Below, one piece after another: positions 15,723-24,794 of a stretch of 64,000 nt of DNA. Below the pieces are notes generated by a model. That model worked only from the letters and a program-made list of their open reading frames with translations, had not been told where the DNA came from and ran no database searches. Position 1 is the stretch's first letter; each line of letters opens with the position of its first letter. The translations under genes and the position numbers were made by a program. Source of the DNA: Bacteroides sp. (lineage in GTDB: Bacteria > Bacteroidota > Bacteroidia > Bacteroidales > Bacteroidaceae); the NCBI RefSeq assembly GCF_028690125.1, contig NZ_JAQVBV010000017.1, positions 1-64,000 of the forward strand. The letters are read 5' to 3'.

Positions 15723-18689
15723 ATGGCAATACTATCAAATGGTAAATTTTATGGTTTCCTTTGCTCAGCAAGAGAAACCGGTAACAAATTAGCAAACGGT
15801 GTAAAAGAGTACGTGGAAGATTTCCTGTCAGGCTTTACCGGACACGGTTGGAAACTATGGGAATATATCAAAGGAAAATGGAAACTAGAGATAGACTCAC
15901 TCGTAATTCGCGATACGATGGTTGTTTTCGAGTTGCTTATCCAAAAGATCAGAGCTGTAAAAGGCGCATTAAATATCACTCAAGCCAGTGGTAAAATAAA
16001 GTCAGCAGTATTCGATGAATCAGAGCAAGCCTGGCTTATCACCATCGAAGATGAAATGTCTTTTGTTGCCCATGACATCATCAGATGCCAAGACTGGAGC
16101 CGTGGAACACTCAAAGGATATTGGGTCGAAATCTCCGAAATACGTAAAATCGAAGGAATAGATACAATTATTATCCCCGTATCCGAATTTACAGGCGGTA
16201 TTGGCTATGAAAACGACATGGAAGCTGTCAAAGCAAACTTAACCGGAATGACTAACCCCTCTTCCGGTGATGAAATCGTACAATTTGGCAACTCAGTAAA
16301 CGTAAACCGTCAGAGCGCCATCTATCTTCATGCCGATGAAGGCGGTCAGCCCGCAATCGACATTCTATTTGGAATCAAAAGCAAGAACTTCACCGGATGC
16401 GTCAAACAACGAATAGGAGGAAACATTCCCGGCACAAACGGACTAAAAGGCTTCTACTGTGAAAATGGAATGATAAAAGGAACAGACTCCAATGGACATA
16501 CCGTCTACTCCATACACCCTGATGGAACGGCAGAGTTTGGAGATGGTTCCGCCCGTTTTGCTACAGACCGATCCGGTCACATAGCCGGCGGAGCAATCTC
16601 CTGGCAATGGGACGCCACAAAAGGGAAATACGTGTGCACCATGGAAGGAGTACTACTTACATGGGACAATCTGGATGATGAGACAAAGGAAAATCTCAAA
16701 GGAGACAAAGGCGATACCGGTGAGCAAGGACCACAAGGCATTCCGGGAACTCCTGGCGAAAATGGTAAAGTACTATTCACCTGGATTCGATACGCCGACA
16801 ACAATCAAGGCTCTGGAATATCCAATAATCCTACCGGAAAAACACACATCGGATTTGCATATAATAAAGAAACCGACATAGAGAGCAACAACCCGGCTGA
16901 ATATACATGGTCCGAGATAAAAGGCGAACAAGGAGTACCCGGAAAAACAGGGACAGACGGTAAAACATATTATACCTGGATTGCCTATTCCGACAATGCC
17001 GACGGCAGCAATATGTACCAGCAACCGACTGACAATACAAAGTATATTGGTATAGCGGTCAATAAAGACACTGCTGTTGAGAGTAATAATCCTTCCGACT
17101 ATACTTGGAGTAAGTTTAGAGGCGAACCCGGAAAGAATGGCATAGATGGAGCGAATGGAGTCAATGGAGCCGACGGCATAAGCATGATTTACAAAGGCGA
17201 GTACCCGTCTCATCCCTCAAATCCTCAGAATGGCTGGTACTATCGTAATACAACAGATAAAAAAAGCTATGTTTGCCATGATAACGCATGGTATGTAATG
17301 ACTATTGACGGGGCTAACGGAAAAGACGGCCTCAATGGTAAAGATGGTAATGATGGCATAAGTATTACGTGGAAAGGCGATCTTGCCACTCCTCCTGTTA
17401 ATCCTCAGAAGAACTGGACATATCGTGACATGGATAATGGGCGCGTATATATCTATAATGGTATCGCTTGGGAATTAATGGTTGCCGATGGTAATGATGG
17501 TATAGATGGAGCTACCGGCCAAAATGGTTCAGATGGAAAAGGGGTCTATATTACTTATCATGACAGTGAATCAGAACCGGATAAACCAACCGGAGATGGA
17601 ACAATAGGAGGGTGGCATACAAATTCTACCGCTACAGTAATTTGGATATCACAGAAAGTTGCAGATAACGCGTCTTCCGGAGTTTGGGGCGACCCTATTC
17701 GAATTAAAGGAGATATTGGTAATCCAGGACAAGACGCTAACTTACTACCTTGGGTAGAGCAATGGGAAAAGAACAAAACACAAATTGGTAGCGAATACGT
17801 AGTATCTCCTAAAATGTTTTCCGGTATAAATTCGGGTACAGCTGACGATCCTGTATTGACAGGTATAGCAATCGGAAAAGAATGTATTACTGATAAAGAT
17901 GGAAATAAGCGTACAGGTATATTTGCACTAGTTGATAATGAACCTGTATTTGAACTTGACCCGATTACTAAGAAGTATAAGTTTGAGGGAGAAGTGAATG
18001 CAACGAGTGGAAAATTTGAAGGAGAAGTTATAGCAACTAGAGGAAAGATTGGCGGTTTCCAGATTGATGGTGTTAATTTAAGTAATCAAGATAATGGAGA
18101 TTGTTGGATTAGTATTGATCATAGAAACAATAATTCTAGAAGAATATCATCTCTTGGTAATATTTTCTCTGAAACAACAGGGATTGATACGGCTGGTTAT
18201 TTTGAAGCATCTGGTGATCGTACAAATTATGCTTTGAAACTTCATGCTTCAGGAAGTAAAATTCCATATATTGGATATGGTGGGTATAGTAATATTGCAT
18301 TGCAATCGACGGGGGGATGTCATTGGAACATAAATCAAAACGATCATTGGTGTATGCCAGGAGTACTTGCATGTATAGAGGTTAATACTTATAGGAATGG
18401 TAACGATATTCATTATTCTATAAATAAAAAATGGGGAAATGGATTAGGCAACATTAGTGTCAATCTGGGAAGTGCTAGAGAGTATGTGTTTACACATGAT
18501 ATAAATCATACTAATTATTTTGTAATGGCTATTCCTACTGGACAAAGAGAATCAGATTCTTGGGAACCATGTATGGCGACTTATGATAGTGTTAATCCGA
18601 ATTCTTTTAAGATAATTTTTTGGGGACCTGAGAAGTCTAAATGTTATCCTAAATATTTCACAGTTATCATCTCTGGGAATCCTAAATAA
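15723..18689 (+). CDS. Collagen-like phage tail fibre / spike
   Basis: The 988-residue protein has an N-terminal ~320-residue head with a beta domain. It then has six short collagen-like G-X-Y blocks (first GDKGDTGEQGPQGIPG near 324) separated by duplicated beta inserts. Two inserts share TWI.Y.DN and an ESNNP..YTWS end. Two others share I..KG and NPQ..W.YR followed by a short beta hairpin. After the last collagen block come a KFEGEVNATSGKFEGEV repeat and a C-terminal head of ~240 residues. Collagen blocks drive trimerisation; the tip presumably binds a receptor or sugar. The tip is AT-rich compared with the shaft. This is the last phage gene seen, and host genes begin after the terminator at 18.9 kb. 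Confidence 0.75.
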   Translation: MAILSNGKFYGFLCSARETGNKLANGVKEYVEDFLSGFTGHGWKLWEYIKGKWKLEIDSLVIRDTMVVFELLIQKIRAVKGALNITQASGKIKSAVFDESEQAWLITIEDEMSFVAHDIIRCQDWSRGTLKGYWVEISEIRKIEGIDTIIIPVSEFTGGIGYENDMEAVKANLTGMTNPSSGDEIVQFGNSVNVNRQSAIYLHADEGGQPAIDILFGIKSKNFTGCVKQRIGGNIPGTNGLKGFYCENGMIKGTDSNGHTVYSIHPDGTAEFGDGSARFATDRSGHIAGGAISWQWDATKGKYVCTMEGVLLTWDNLDDETKENLKGDKGDTGEQGPQGIPGTPGENGKVLFTWIRYADNNQGSGISNNPTGKTHIGFAYNKETDIESNNPAEYTWSEIKGEQGVPGKTGTDGKTYYTWIAYSDNADGSNMYQQPTDNTKYIGIAVNKDTAVESNNPSDYTWSKFRGEPGKNGIDGANGVNGADGISMIYKGEYPSHPSNPQNGWYYRNTTDKKSYVCHDNAWYVMTIDGANGKDGLNGKDGNDGISITWKGDLATPPVNPQKNWTYRDMDNGRVYIYNGIAWELMVADGNDGIDGATGQNGSDGKGVYITYHDSESEPDKPTGDGTIGGWHTNSTATVIWISQKVADNASSGVWGDPIRIKGDIGNPGQDANLLPWVEQWEKNKTQIGSEYVVSPKMFSGINSGTADDPVLTGIAIGKECITDKDGNKRTGIFALVDNEPVFELDPITKKYKFEGEVNATSGKFEGEVIATRGKIGGFQIDGVNLSNQDNGDCWISIDHRNNNSRRISSLGNIFSETTGIDTAGYFEASGDRTNYALKLHASGSKIPYIGYGGYSNIALQSTGGCHWNINQNDHWCMPGVLACIEVNTYRNGNDIHYSINKKWGNGLGNISVNLGSAREYVFTHDINHTNYFVMAIPTGQRESDSWEPCMATYDSVNPNSFKIIFWGPEKSKCYPKYFTVIISGNPK

Positions 18690-18877
18690 AATGCCACATT
18701 TTATTTTGTGTTAATATAATTAAATATGGGTCTAATTGTTTTGAGAAATATTACCAGTCGTTTTACCATTTTAAGGACTGGGAATAAACTATAATACTTA
18801 ATATTCCAATAATAAGTATTAAATGAAATAATGGAATAGAAAGAGTACAATATCCGTAATGAATATTCTTCTATTAA

Positions 18878-18930
18878 AAACAGCTAAAACCAATCAACTC
18901 ATTCATTGAGCAGGTAGGTTTTAGCTGTTT
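18878..18930. terminator. Bidirectional terminator between prophage and host genes
   Basis: A perfect 14-bp inverted repeat (AAACAGCTAAAACC / GGTTTTAGCTGTTT) has a 25-nt loop. On both strands it is followed by T-rich DNA (ACTTTTTCTT to the right, TTTTTAATAG to the left). It serves the phage tail operon from the left and the galactosidase gene from the right. A weaker 6-bp hairpin (CCAGTC/GACTGG) sits at 18754-18781. No attachment site could be recognised in 18690-18877. Confidence 0.8.
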
Positions 18931-18952
18931 ACTTTTTCTTCTGATATATATT

Positions 18953-21088
18953 TTATTTATCCACATTTTTATGGCTGACATCAATTCGATAGACCCTAAC
19001 ATCCTGTGGAGGAATGGAATAGACAAGTTCTTTATTAACTGAAATAATAGGTGTAGAGGTCCATAATTCTTTTCCTTCGATACGCTTATTTTGAGAATAA
19101 CCGATTCTTTTCATATCCAACCGACCTTCTTTTACAGAATTTGTGTCAAAGTTGAAAATAGCAATATAAATATAACGATCAGTGTCCATCATATAGATAC
19201 TTTCAGCTTTCTCCGGGCTCTTTGCCATATATCCTTCTACGGGATAAAATGATTTTCCCAATCGGGCAATTTCGTTTATTTCTTTATTGGTAACCAAGGC
19301 TTTTGCCTTTTTCCTGGCTGTTTCATTTCCCGGTAGCGAACCTTTAGAACTAAAATTATCACCTAACATATATATTCCGGTGATGACAGCCGAAGTAATT
19401 CTTGCCCTATTCGCTCCTTCATTATAATTATCCGCTTCTTCCGGTTTATACAATAAGATATGGTCGGCATCATTGAATGTGTACACACGGTCGAGCCACC
19501 AGCCAAAGGATAGACTATTGAGCATATAGTTAGTGGTTCCCCAACCTTCTTCACTCATAGCCCCCCAAGTGTCGCAGCTAATTCTCCGTGAGTTTCCGTA
19601 TTGTGTCGGAAAAACAGGTGCGATAGATAAAGCAAGAAACATATCATGACCACATAAATCAGATAAGTATTGCATTCCTTCGTTGTATGCTTGAGTACCG
19701 GTAGTAACATCGGGATTATAGAATGAATCGGCCTCTAAAGTTCCGTTATTGATGAAGTCCAGTTTTATATAGGTATATCCCCATCTTTTAAATTTCTCTA
19801 TGTAATGCTTCATCCGTAACTTCGTTCCCGGATGGGTAGGGTCTACTGCCAGCGATTCTATTTTGCGTGGCTTTCCGTTTGCGTACAGATAGATATCTTT
19901 GTACTTCCATTGTCCGTTAGTACCTTCAACGATACCTTCCGCATTTCCAAACCAGTCGGAGAAGGGACACCAATAAATTCCGGCTTTCTGGCCGTTCTCT
20001 TTACAATGACGGGCAAAGGCGATTAATTGGTCTTCATTGAAATTGTCCCAGAAAGAATCTAATCCGATATAGGTTGTTTGGTTGTTTTCAAAACTTTGCG
20101 GTTGAAGTTCTTGTTTGATAAAGTCGGCTACATCGACAGCTCCTTCATAATTTACTTTTGTAGCCATAGCTGCCCAGCTGTTCCAGCCGAAAGGAGTACC
20201 TGTATTCCATTGACGGGGAGGAGCAATAGCAGCATTTACTTCTCCGAATTGTTCCAATCCTTTCCGCCAGTCGTCAAAAAAGCCAATCAGTATTTTAGGT
20301 GATTTCAGCTTTTTTCCCCGGATACTTCCGTGCTCTTTGGAGGGACGGTCCGGCTTATCACTGATGTCACGGGTCAATTCATGGGTAATACCTCCAAAAC
20401 ATTCAAGCTTAGTGATATATTGATTATTCTCCCCTTGATAACGAATACCTGTTTTCCAGGTATCATGCTCTACCGAGCCGATGATCAGTCCTTTTCTGCT
20501 GGTTCCGTTGAATATGGAAGTGACTTCAAAAGATACTTCTTCTTTTTCTAACGGAGCAGACAGGTAACTTACAAAGGCATCATTATCATAAGGGACGCGT
20601 AATCCCCGATTGGTACTATCTTTGGGCAAAAAAGAATTTCTTTCCGAGGTGTATAAAGGAGCGATGTAGTTACTTGCTATTTCTTTATCGGCAGAACAGA
20701 TCCATACTTCCGTAAGAAAATAATTTTTATTAGAATAGAAATAGTAATATTGTTCTATCTTGATTTCCGGTATAGTACCATCGGCATAAGTTACGATATA
20801 TTTGCTTCCTTTACCCAGCTTGTCATTGACTTTTTCTTTTCGGATTTCTATTGTTTTGAAATCACAGCTTCTGACATCAGTTTCTCCTATCTTAGCTTTA
20901 ACGTAAGCTCCTTTCAGTAAAAACTGTCCTTTGTAACTGTAGTCAGTAGTATGCGTTGAAGAGTTATAAACAATTTCCCAATCATTGTTTTTGATTTTGT
21001 TTCCGGCACTTAGAGTCTGAAGATGAAAGCAAGTAAGTAAAACTATTACAGCTAAATAGTTGAAAGCAATAGAATGAATTTTGTTCAT
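18953..21088 (-). CDS. Secreted alpha-galactosidase-like glycoside hydrolase (GH36/GH27, clan GH-D)
   Basis: The 711-residue protein has a signal peptide (first ~28 residues). After a beta-rich N-terminal domain comes a TIM barrel with the FGWNSW motif at 300-305, IYWCPF near 372, and YIKLDF with Asp444, the expected nucleophile. RISCDTWG with Asp506 is the expected acid/base. A C-terminal beta domain closes the protein. These motifs mark clan GH-D enzymes that hydrolyse alpha-galactosides, or related alpha-linked sugars, in the periplasm or at the surface. No SusC/SusD pair lies beside it, so it is not a classic polysaccharide-utilisation locus here. It follows the Crp-like gene by 60 bp and may share its transcript. 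Exact substrate cannot be told. Confidence 0.85.
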   Translation of the reverse strand: MNKIHSIAFNYLAVIVLLTCFHLQTLSAGNKIKNNDWEIVYNSSTHTTDYSYKGQFLLKGAYVKAKIGETDVRSCDFKTIEIRKEKVNDKLGKGSKYIVTYADGTIPEIKIEQYYYFYSNKNYFLTEVWICSADKEIASNYIAPLYTSERNSFLPKDSTNRGLRVPYDNDAFVSYLSAPLEKEEVSFEVTSIFNGTSRKGLIIGSVEHDTWKTGIRYQGENNQYITKLECFGGITHELTRDISDKPDRPSKEHGSIRGKKLKSPKILIGFFDDWRKGLEQFGEVNAAIAPPRQWNTGTPFGWNSWAAMATKVNYEGAVDVADFIKQELQPQSFENNQTTYIGLDSFWDNFNEDQLIAFARHCKENGQKAGIYWCPFSDWFGNAEGIVEGTNGQWKYKDIYLYANGKPRKIESLAVDPTHPGTKLRMKHYIEKFKRWGYTYIKLDFINNGTLEADSFYNPDVTTGTQAYNEGMQYLSDLCGHDMFLALSIAPVFPTQYGNSRRISCDTWGAMSEEGWGTTNYMLNSLSFGWWLDRVYTFNDADHILLYKPEEADNYNEGANRARITSAVITGIYMLGDNFSSKGSLPGNETARKKAKALVTNKEINEIARLGKSFYPVEGYMAKSPEKAESIYMMDTDRYIYIAIFNFDTNSVKEGRLDMKRIGYSQNKRIEGKELWTSTPIISVNKELVYSIPPQDVRVYRIDVSHKNVDK

Positions 21089-21148
21089 TAGTATTTGATT
21101 TGAAAGGTTTTTATTCGATTTTTCGTTTCGCGATTGGATAATTACAGA

Positions 21149-21712
21149 TTACAAAGATGCCCGGATTCTACTCAATGACTGAGGTGTAATCCACAAATAA
21201 GAAGCTATATGCTTCAAAGGTACGTGTTGAAGTAACTCCGGAGTTTCTTTAATTAATGTGAGATAACGTTCTTTCGCTTTCGGGCTTCCTGCACTAATCA
21301 GCCAATTCTCCTGTCCAAGGAACTGGCGTTCCATCAAGTTAAGCCCTAGATTGGCGAGTCCGATGGAAGAAGCATATAATTGGTTCAAAGCAGTGCGCGA
21401 TATACAGTAAGCTGTACTATCACACATTGCTTCGATACTGATTAGTGAATTAGCATTGTCCACAAATCCCCATACGGAGAAAGCAGCCTCTCCCTCCGAG
21501 GCAAACCAGATGGTAGTGTCTACTCCATCCTTGTGGTAGTATGCTCGCCAGATACCATTCTTTATCAGATAGAAGTTGCTGTTCTTTGCTCCTTCGTGCA
21601 CGATTAGTTCCTTTTTCTTGAAATGTACTTCTTCCATACAATCCAATAAAGTTTGTGTGTCGGCTTTTGATACTCTATATCTGTTACAAAGTTTCTCTTT
21701 AAATGTATCCAT
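21149..21712 (-). CDS. Crp/Fnr-family transcriptional regulator
   Basis: The 187-residue product (from ATG 21712) has an N-terminal cyclic-nucleotide-binding-like beta roll (FKKKELIVHEGAKNSNFYLIKNG, residues ~30-55) and a C-terminal helix-turn-helix region (VPLKHIASYLWITPQSLSRIRASL). The open frame extends five codons upstream to a GTG, but ATG 21712 gives the usual family start MDTFKEKL. A TATCTTTG box (21717-21724) lies immediately before this ATG, so it may also have its own transcript. It directly follows the MATE exporter gene and probably regulates that operon. The ligand is unknown. Bacteroides Crp-like proteins of this type often lack clear cAMP-contact residues. Confidence 0.85.
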   Translation of the reverse strand: MDTFKEKLCNRYRVSKADTQTLLDCMEEVHFKKKELIVHEGAKNSNFYLIKNGIWRAYYHKDGVDTTIWFASEGEAAFSVWGFVDNANSLISIEAMCDSTAYCISRTALNQLYASSIGLANLGLNLMERQFLGQENWLISAGSPKAKERYLTLIKETPELLQHVPLKHIASYLWITPQSLSRIRASL

Positions 21713-21728
21713 GATGCAAAGATACACA

Positions 21729-23084
21729 TCATAGATTTACAAAGAAACGGTCTTTCAAATAAATTCCAATAATATATAAGGTTGTTAGTAATTCGGCCAG
21801 AGGAACAGCCAACCAAATACCCGGTACACCTAAAATGGGAGGCAAAGCAAAGAAACCTATTAACATGAATACAACTCCCCGTAGAATAGTAATGATTGTA
21901 GCTCTCCGTGCCCGTTCGATACTTTGATAGTAACCGATTCCTACCATGTTGAAAGCAAAGAAGATGTATCCGATGGCAAAGTAAGGTATGCCTTTCACTG
22001 CAATGTCGAAAGCCCCGTAGCTGCGGTCAATAAACACAGCCACAATATTTTGGCTACAAAGAGCGGTGATAATAAAGAAACATACTCCGCATAGCAATGC
22101 TGTACAGATAGAAAGATGAAGCGTCTTTCGTACCCGTTCGTGTAAATTGGCTCCGAAGTTGTAGCTGATAATGGGCTGCGCAGATTGAGCTATCGCATTG
22201 TATACCATGAAGATAATCGGGAAGAAATAGCAGACAATACTGAATGCGGCTACTCCGTCCTCTCCCAAATGGCGGATGAAGACATAGTTACCCAGAAACA
22301 TCATACAGGCAATGGATGCTTCGCTGATAAATGCAGAAGTGCCAAGTTTGACCATATAACTGATATTCCGTATAGTTAGCAGCATACTGTTCTTGCTCAA
22401 TTTGATACGGCACAGGCTGATGCAGCAGGAATATCGGGTGAGATAAATAATTGTCATCAGGCTTCCTACAGTAATACCCAGACTGGTAGCGAAGGCTGCG
22501 CCCATCAGTCCCCATCCGAATTCAAAAATGAAAATATAATCAAGTATGATGTTGAGTACGGCGGAAACAGCATTGCATAACATGGCGTAATTGGGTGAAC
22601 CGTCCAGACGAATGTAGAACATACCGGCATTCAACAATACATAGAAAACAAGGAAAGGAACATACCAGATCATATACTCCACTACATCCGGCATCAATCT
22701 CTCCGAACTTCCGAGTAATCGTGCCAGTGGCTCTACAAAATAAAAGCAGAGAGCCGACATCACTAATATAATGATTGCTGAGGCAGCAAGTGCCTGAGTG
22801 ATATTGATACTTGCCGCTTTACGTTTACCTTGCGACAGATGAATGGAAGCCACTACTGAAGCCCCGACTCCGAACATCAGCCCTATGCCGGTGGTAATCA
22901 TAAACAAAGGAGCGGTGATATTGACGGCTGCCAATGCGTCACTGCCTATTCCTTTACCTACAAAAATACCGTCGGTAATAACGAATATCGCTGAAAATAC
23001 CATTCCCAATACTGTAGGAATCAATAATTTGCGGAACAACTTAGAGATGTCCATACTGCCGAAATCAATACTGTCTTTCATCAC
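21729..23084 (-). CDS. MATE-family multidrug/cation exporter
   Basis: The 451-residue protein has about 12 hydrophobic helices in two six-helix halves. Family landmarks include LFRKLLIPTVLGMVFSAIF at the start, DGIFVGKGIGSDALAAVNI near residues 38-56, and AQSAQPIISYNFGA near 295-308. It belongs to the multidrug and toxic compound extrusion family, which exports drugs or metabolites in exchange for Na+ or H+. It is the first gene of a probable operon with the Crp-like regulator (16-bp gap) and perhaps the galactosidase. A TACCTTTG promoter box and a 20-bp palindrome lie directly upstream. The substrate cannot be predicted. Confidence 0.9.
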   Translation of the reverse strand: MMKDSIDFGSMDISKLFRKLLIPTVLGMVFSAIFVITDGIFVGKGIGSDALAAVNITAPLFMITTGIGLMFGVGASVVASIHLSQGKRKAASINITQALAASAIIILVMSALCFYFVEPLARLLGSSERLMPDVVEYMIWYVPFLVFYVLLNAGMFYIRLDGSPNYAMLCNAVSAVLNIILDYIFIFEFGWGLMGAAFATSLGITVGSLMTIIYLTRYSCCISLCRIKLSKNSMLLTIRNISYMVKLGTSAFISEASIACMMFLGNYVFIRHLGEDGVAAFSIVCYFFPIIFMVYNAIAQSAQPIISYNFGANLHERVRKTLHLSICTALLCGVCFFIITALCSQNIVAVFIDRSYGAFDIAVKGIPYFAIGYIFFAFNMVGIGYYQSIERARRATIITILRGVVFMLIGFFALPPILGVPGIWLAVPLAELLTTLYIIGIYLKDRFFVNL

Positions 23085-23116
23085 TTTCTACCTATATTAA
23101 TGTTTGAAAACCGCTG

Positions 23117-23124
23117 CAAAGGTA
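23117..23124 (-). promoter_or_regulatory. -7 promoter box of the MATE-regulator operon
   Basis: TACCTTTG on the minus strand fits TAnnTTTG and lies 33 bp upstream of the exporter ATG. Confidence 0.6.
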
Positions 23125-23143
23125 GGGGGATAGAATGAGATAA

Positions 23144-23163
23144 AAATTACCAATTGGTAATTT
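23144..23163. promoter_or_regulatory. 20-bp perfect palindrome, candidate operator
   Basis: AAATTACCAATTGGTAATTT is perfectly symmetric and sits about 20-40 bp upstream of the exporter -7 box, in the position of the -33 element. The neighbouring Crp-like regulator is the obvious candidate ligand, although this is not the CRP consensus. Confidence 0.5.
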
Positions 23164-23234
23164 CTCTCCTCCGGATAGATTAAAAGAAGATTTTATTTTT
23201 TAGATAATTTACTTTTTATTTTCTCTGGTTTGTG

Positions 23235-23242
23235 TATCTTTG
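23235..23242 (+). promoter_or_regulatory. -7 promoter box of the plus-strand B12 operon
   Basis: TATCTTTG matches TAnnTTTG. Transcription would begin near 23250, at the 5' end of the riboswitch. Confidence 0.6.
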
Positions 23243-23249
23243 TCCTGGA

Positions 23250-23440
23250 AATTTTGGTGTCACTCTTCCGATCCTACGGAATGAGTGGTGAAAAGGGAAT
23301 CAGGTGTAAGTCCTGAACAGACCCGCTGCTGTAAGCTCTGCTAAAGTTTTCCCACAATACTCAAATCCACTGTCTCACTTTAGGTAGACGGGAAGGGCGT
23401 TGGGAAAATGGAGTAAGTCAGAAGACCTGCCAAGATAGAA
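23250..23440 (+). promoter_or_regulatory. Cobalamin riboswitch (plus-strand lipoprotein operon)
   Basis: Conserved blocks are present in order: AAAGGGAATCAGGTG near 23296-23311, AGACCCGCTGCTGTAA near 23318, and the B12 box AGTCAGAAGACCTGCC at 23416-23431. In this family adenosylcobalamin binding represses the downstream genes. About 170 nt separate it from the first ORF and hold a possible expression platform (ACGTAT/ATACGT hairpin followed by TTGCCTTTTT at 23545-23580). Confidence 0.9.
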
Positions 23441-23512
23441 TTTTTGATACTTTCTGGGAGTGAGGTTTCAAAAGTGCAATTTATTTTCTTTATAATTTTG
23501 TATGAAAAGACG

Positions 23513-23593
23513 ATGAGAGGTTATGAGCTATCTCATATGTTGTTACGTATTGCCTATGTGTATACGTGCGTTGCCTTTTTACAATCTAAATAG
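23513..23593 (+). CDS. Possible 26-residue leader peptide after the riboswitch
   Basis: ATG at 23513 opens 26 codons ending in TAG 17 bp before the lipoprotein start. A 4-codon frame (M-K-R-R) from 23502 overlaps its start by ATGA. The peptide begins M-R-G-Y-E-L-S-H and is mildly hydrophobic (LLRIAYVYTCVAF). It overlaps the presumed expression platform. No ribosome binding evidence beyond position; it may be chance. Confidence 0.25.
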   Translation: MRGYELSHMLLRIAYVYTCVAFLQSK

Positions 23594-23610
23594 CTTAAAA
23601 CAAGCAAAAA

Positions 23611-24627
23611 ATGAAAAGAAAGAATGTAACATCTTTGCTAGCCCTTTCATGGGCTGTGGCGTGTGGAGTGATCCTAGTGGCTTGCTCTGGAAATGATCGG
23701 GGAGAAGATATTCCGGGCCCTTCGGATTTATACTCTCCTTATGTAACGAAAGTGTTGGATTTTTGTCCGGCACCGGGACAATTTACCAATACAATGCCTA
23801 CTTGGCAGGAAGGAGATACGCAAGAAACTATCAATAAAAAAGTATTGGATATAATTGGAAATAATAAGGGTGGAATGGTTTCCTTAGGAAGTTTTGGTGG
23901 ATATATCGTTGTTGGTTTTGACCATACAATAGAGAATGTATCCGGACAACGTGATTTCCGTCTATTAGGTAATGCCTTTTATTCCAATCAGAATCCCAAT
24001 CCCAATCCATCGCGAGAGGGAGGAAATTGTGAACCGGGAATTGTCATGGTGGCTTATGATAAGAATAAGAATGGAAAACCTGATGATGATGAATGGTACG
24101 AACTTGCAGGTAGCGAATATTCAAACGAAACAACCTTGAAAAACTATGAAATAACTTATTTTCGTCCGGATGAAAATAAGACTCCGCCGGAAGTGGAAGA
24201 AGGGGCATTGGTCATTGATCCGGAATATATCCACTGGGTAGATAACCGGGGGAATGATGGTTATATCGTGAAGAATATGTATCACAAAGACAATAGCTAT
24301 TTTCCACAATGGATAGAAGGTGAAGAACTGACATTGAAAGGAAACTTGCTACCGCCTAATGGGGTAGACGAGGGAACTGCTTTTGGTAAAGGAAGTTATT
24401 GGGTACTTTATGCCTACGATTGGGGGTATGCGGACAATCATTTGAATGCGGAAGAGGGGAGTACGTTTGATATAGATTGGGCTGTAGATAAGAATGGCGA
24501 TCCGGTCACGCTTCCGGGGGTTGATTTTATCAAAGTATATACGGGAGTGTTACAGACTTGCGGAGCAGTTGGAGATACTTCTACCGAGGTTTGTGGAGTG
24601 GAAGATTTACATTTGCTGAAAAAATAA
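23611..24627 (+). CDS. Riboswitch-controlled surface lipoprotein of the B12 locus
   Basis: The 338-residue product has a lipoprotein signal peptide (lipobox L-V-A-C, Cys25) followed by the acidic S-G-N-D-R-G-E-D, like a Bacteroidetes surface-export signal. The mature part is soluble and beta-rich with many acidic residues and Trp/Tyr (DENKNGKPDDDEWYELAG region, VDFIKVYTGVLQTCGAVGD near the C-terminus). It is the first gene after a cobalamin riboswitch and is followed by a BtuG-like propeller protein, so a role in binding or handling corrinoids at the cell surface is a reasonable inference. I recognise it only as the kind of 'cell surface protein' found at such loci, with no assigned activity. 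Confidence 0.8.
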   Translation: MKRKNVTSLLALSWAVACGVILVACSGNDRGEDIPGPSDLYSPYVTKVLDFCPAPGQFTNTMPTWQEGDTQETINKKVLDIIGNNKGGMVSLGSFGGYIVVGFDHTIENVSGQRDFRLLGNAFYSNQNPNPNPSREGGNCEPGIVMVAYDKNKNGKPDDDEWYELAGSEYSNETTLKNYEITYFRPDENKTPPEVEEGALVIDPEYIHWVDNRGNDGYIVKNMYHKDNSYFPQWIEGEELTLKGNLLPPNGVDEGTAFGKGSYWVLYAYDWGYADNHLNAEEGSTFDIDWAVDKNGDPVTLPGVDFIKVYTGVLQTCGAVGDTSTEVCGVEDLHLLKK

Positions 24628-24657
24628 ATAATATGCGTTTCTGTTATCCGGAACGTA

Positions 24658-24709
24658 AGTGAAGGATTTTCTCTTTCTTGATATTAAAACAAAGAAGAGA
24701 TACTTCACT
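24658..24709 (+). terminator. Intergenic hairpin between the two plus-strand lipoprotein genes
   Basis: AGTGAAG (24658-24664) pairs with CTTCACT (24703-24709) and the inner TCTCTTTCTT can pair with AAGAAGAGA. There is no long U run right after it, so it may be an attenuator or mRNA-stability hairpin. Confidence 0.4.
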
Positions 24710-24794
24710 ACACTCTGCATGACAGAGAGCCTGTTGATAACTTTTTTGATTTATTTCATATAATGTCTATTTAATATTAATCAATTAAACAAGA

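Noticed and set aside
18690..18877. Possible phage attachment site or tRNA at the prophage edge
   Set aside because: No tRNA fold, integrase or recognisable duplicated core; only weak hairpins.
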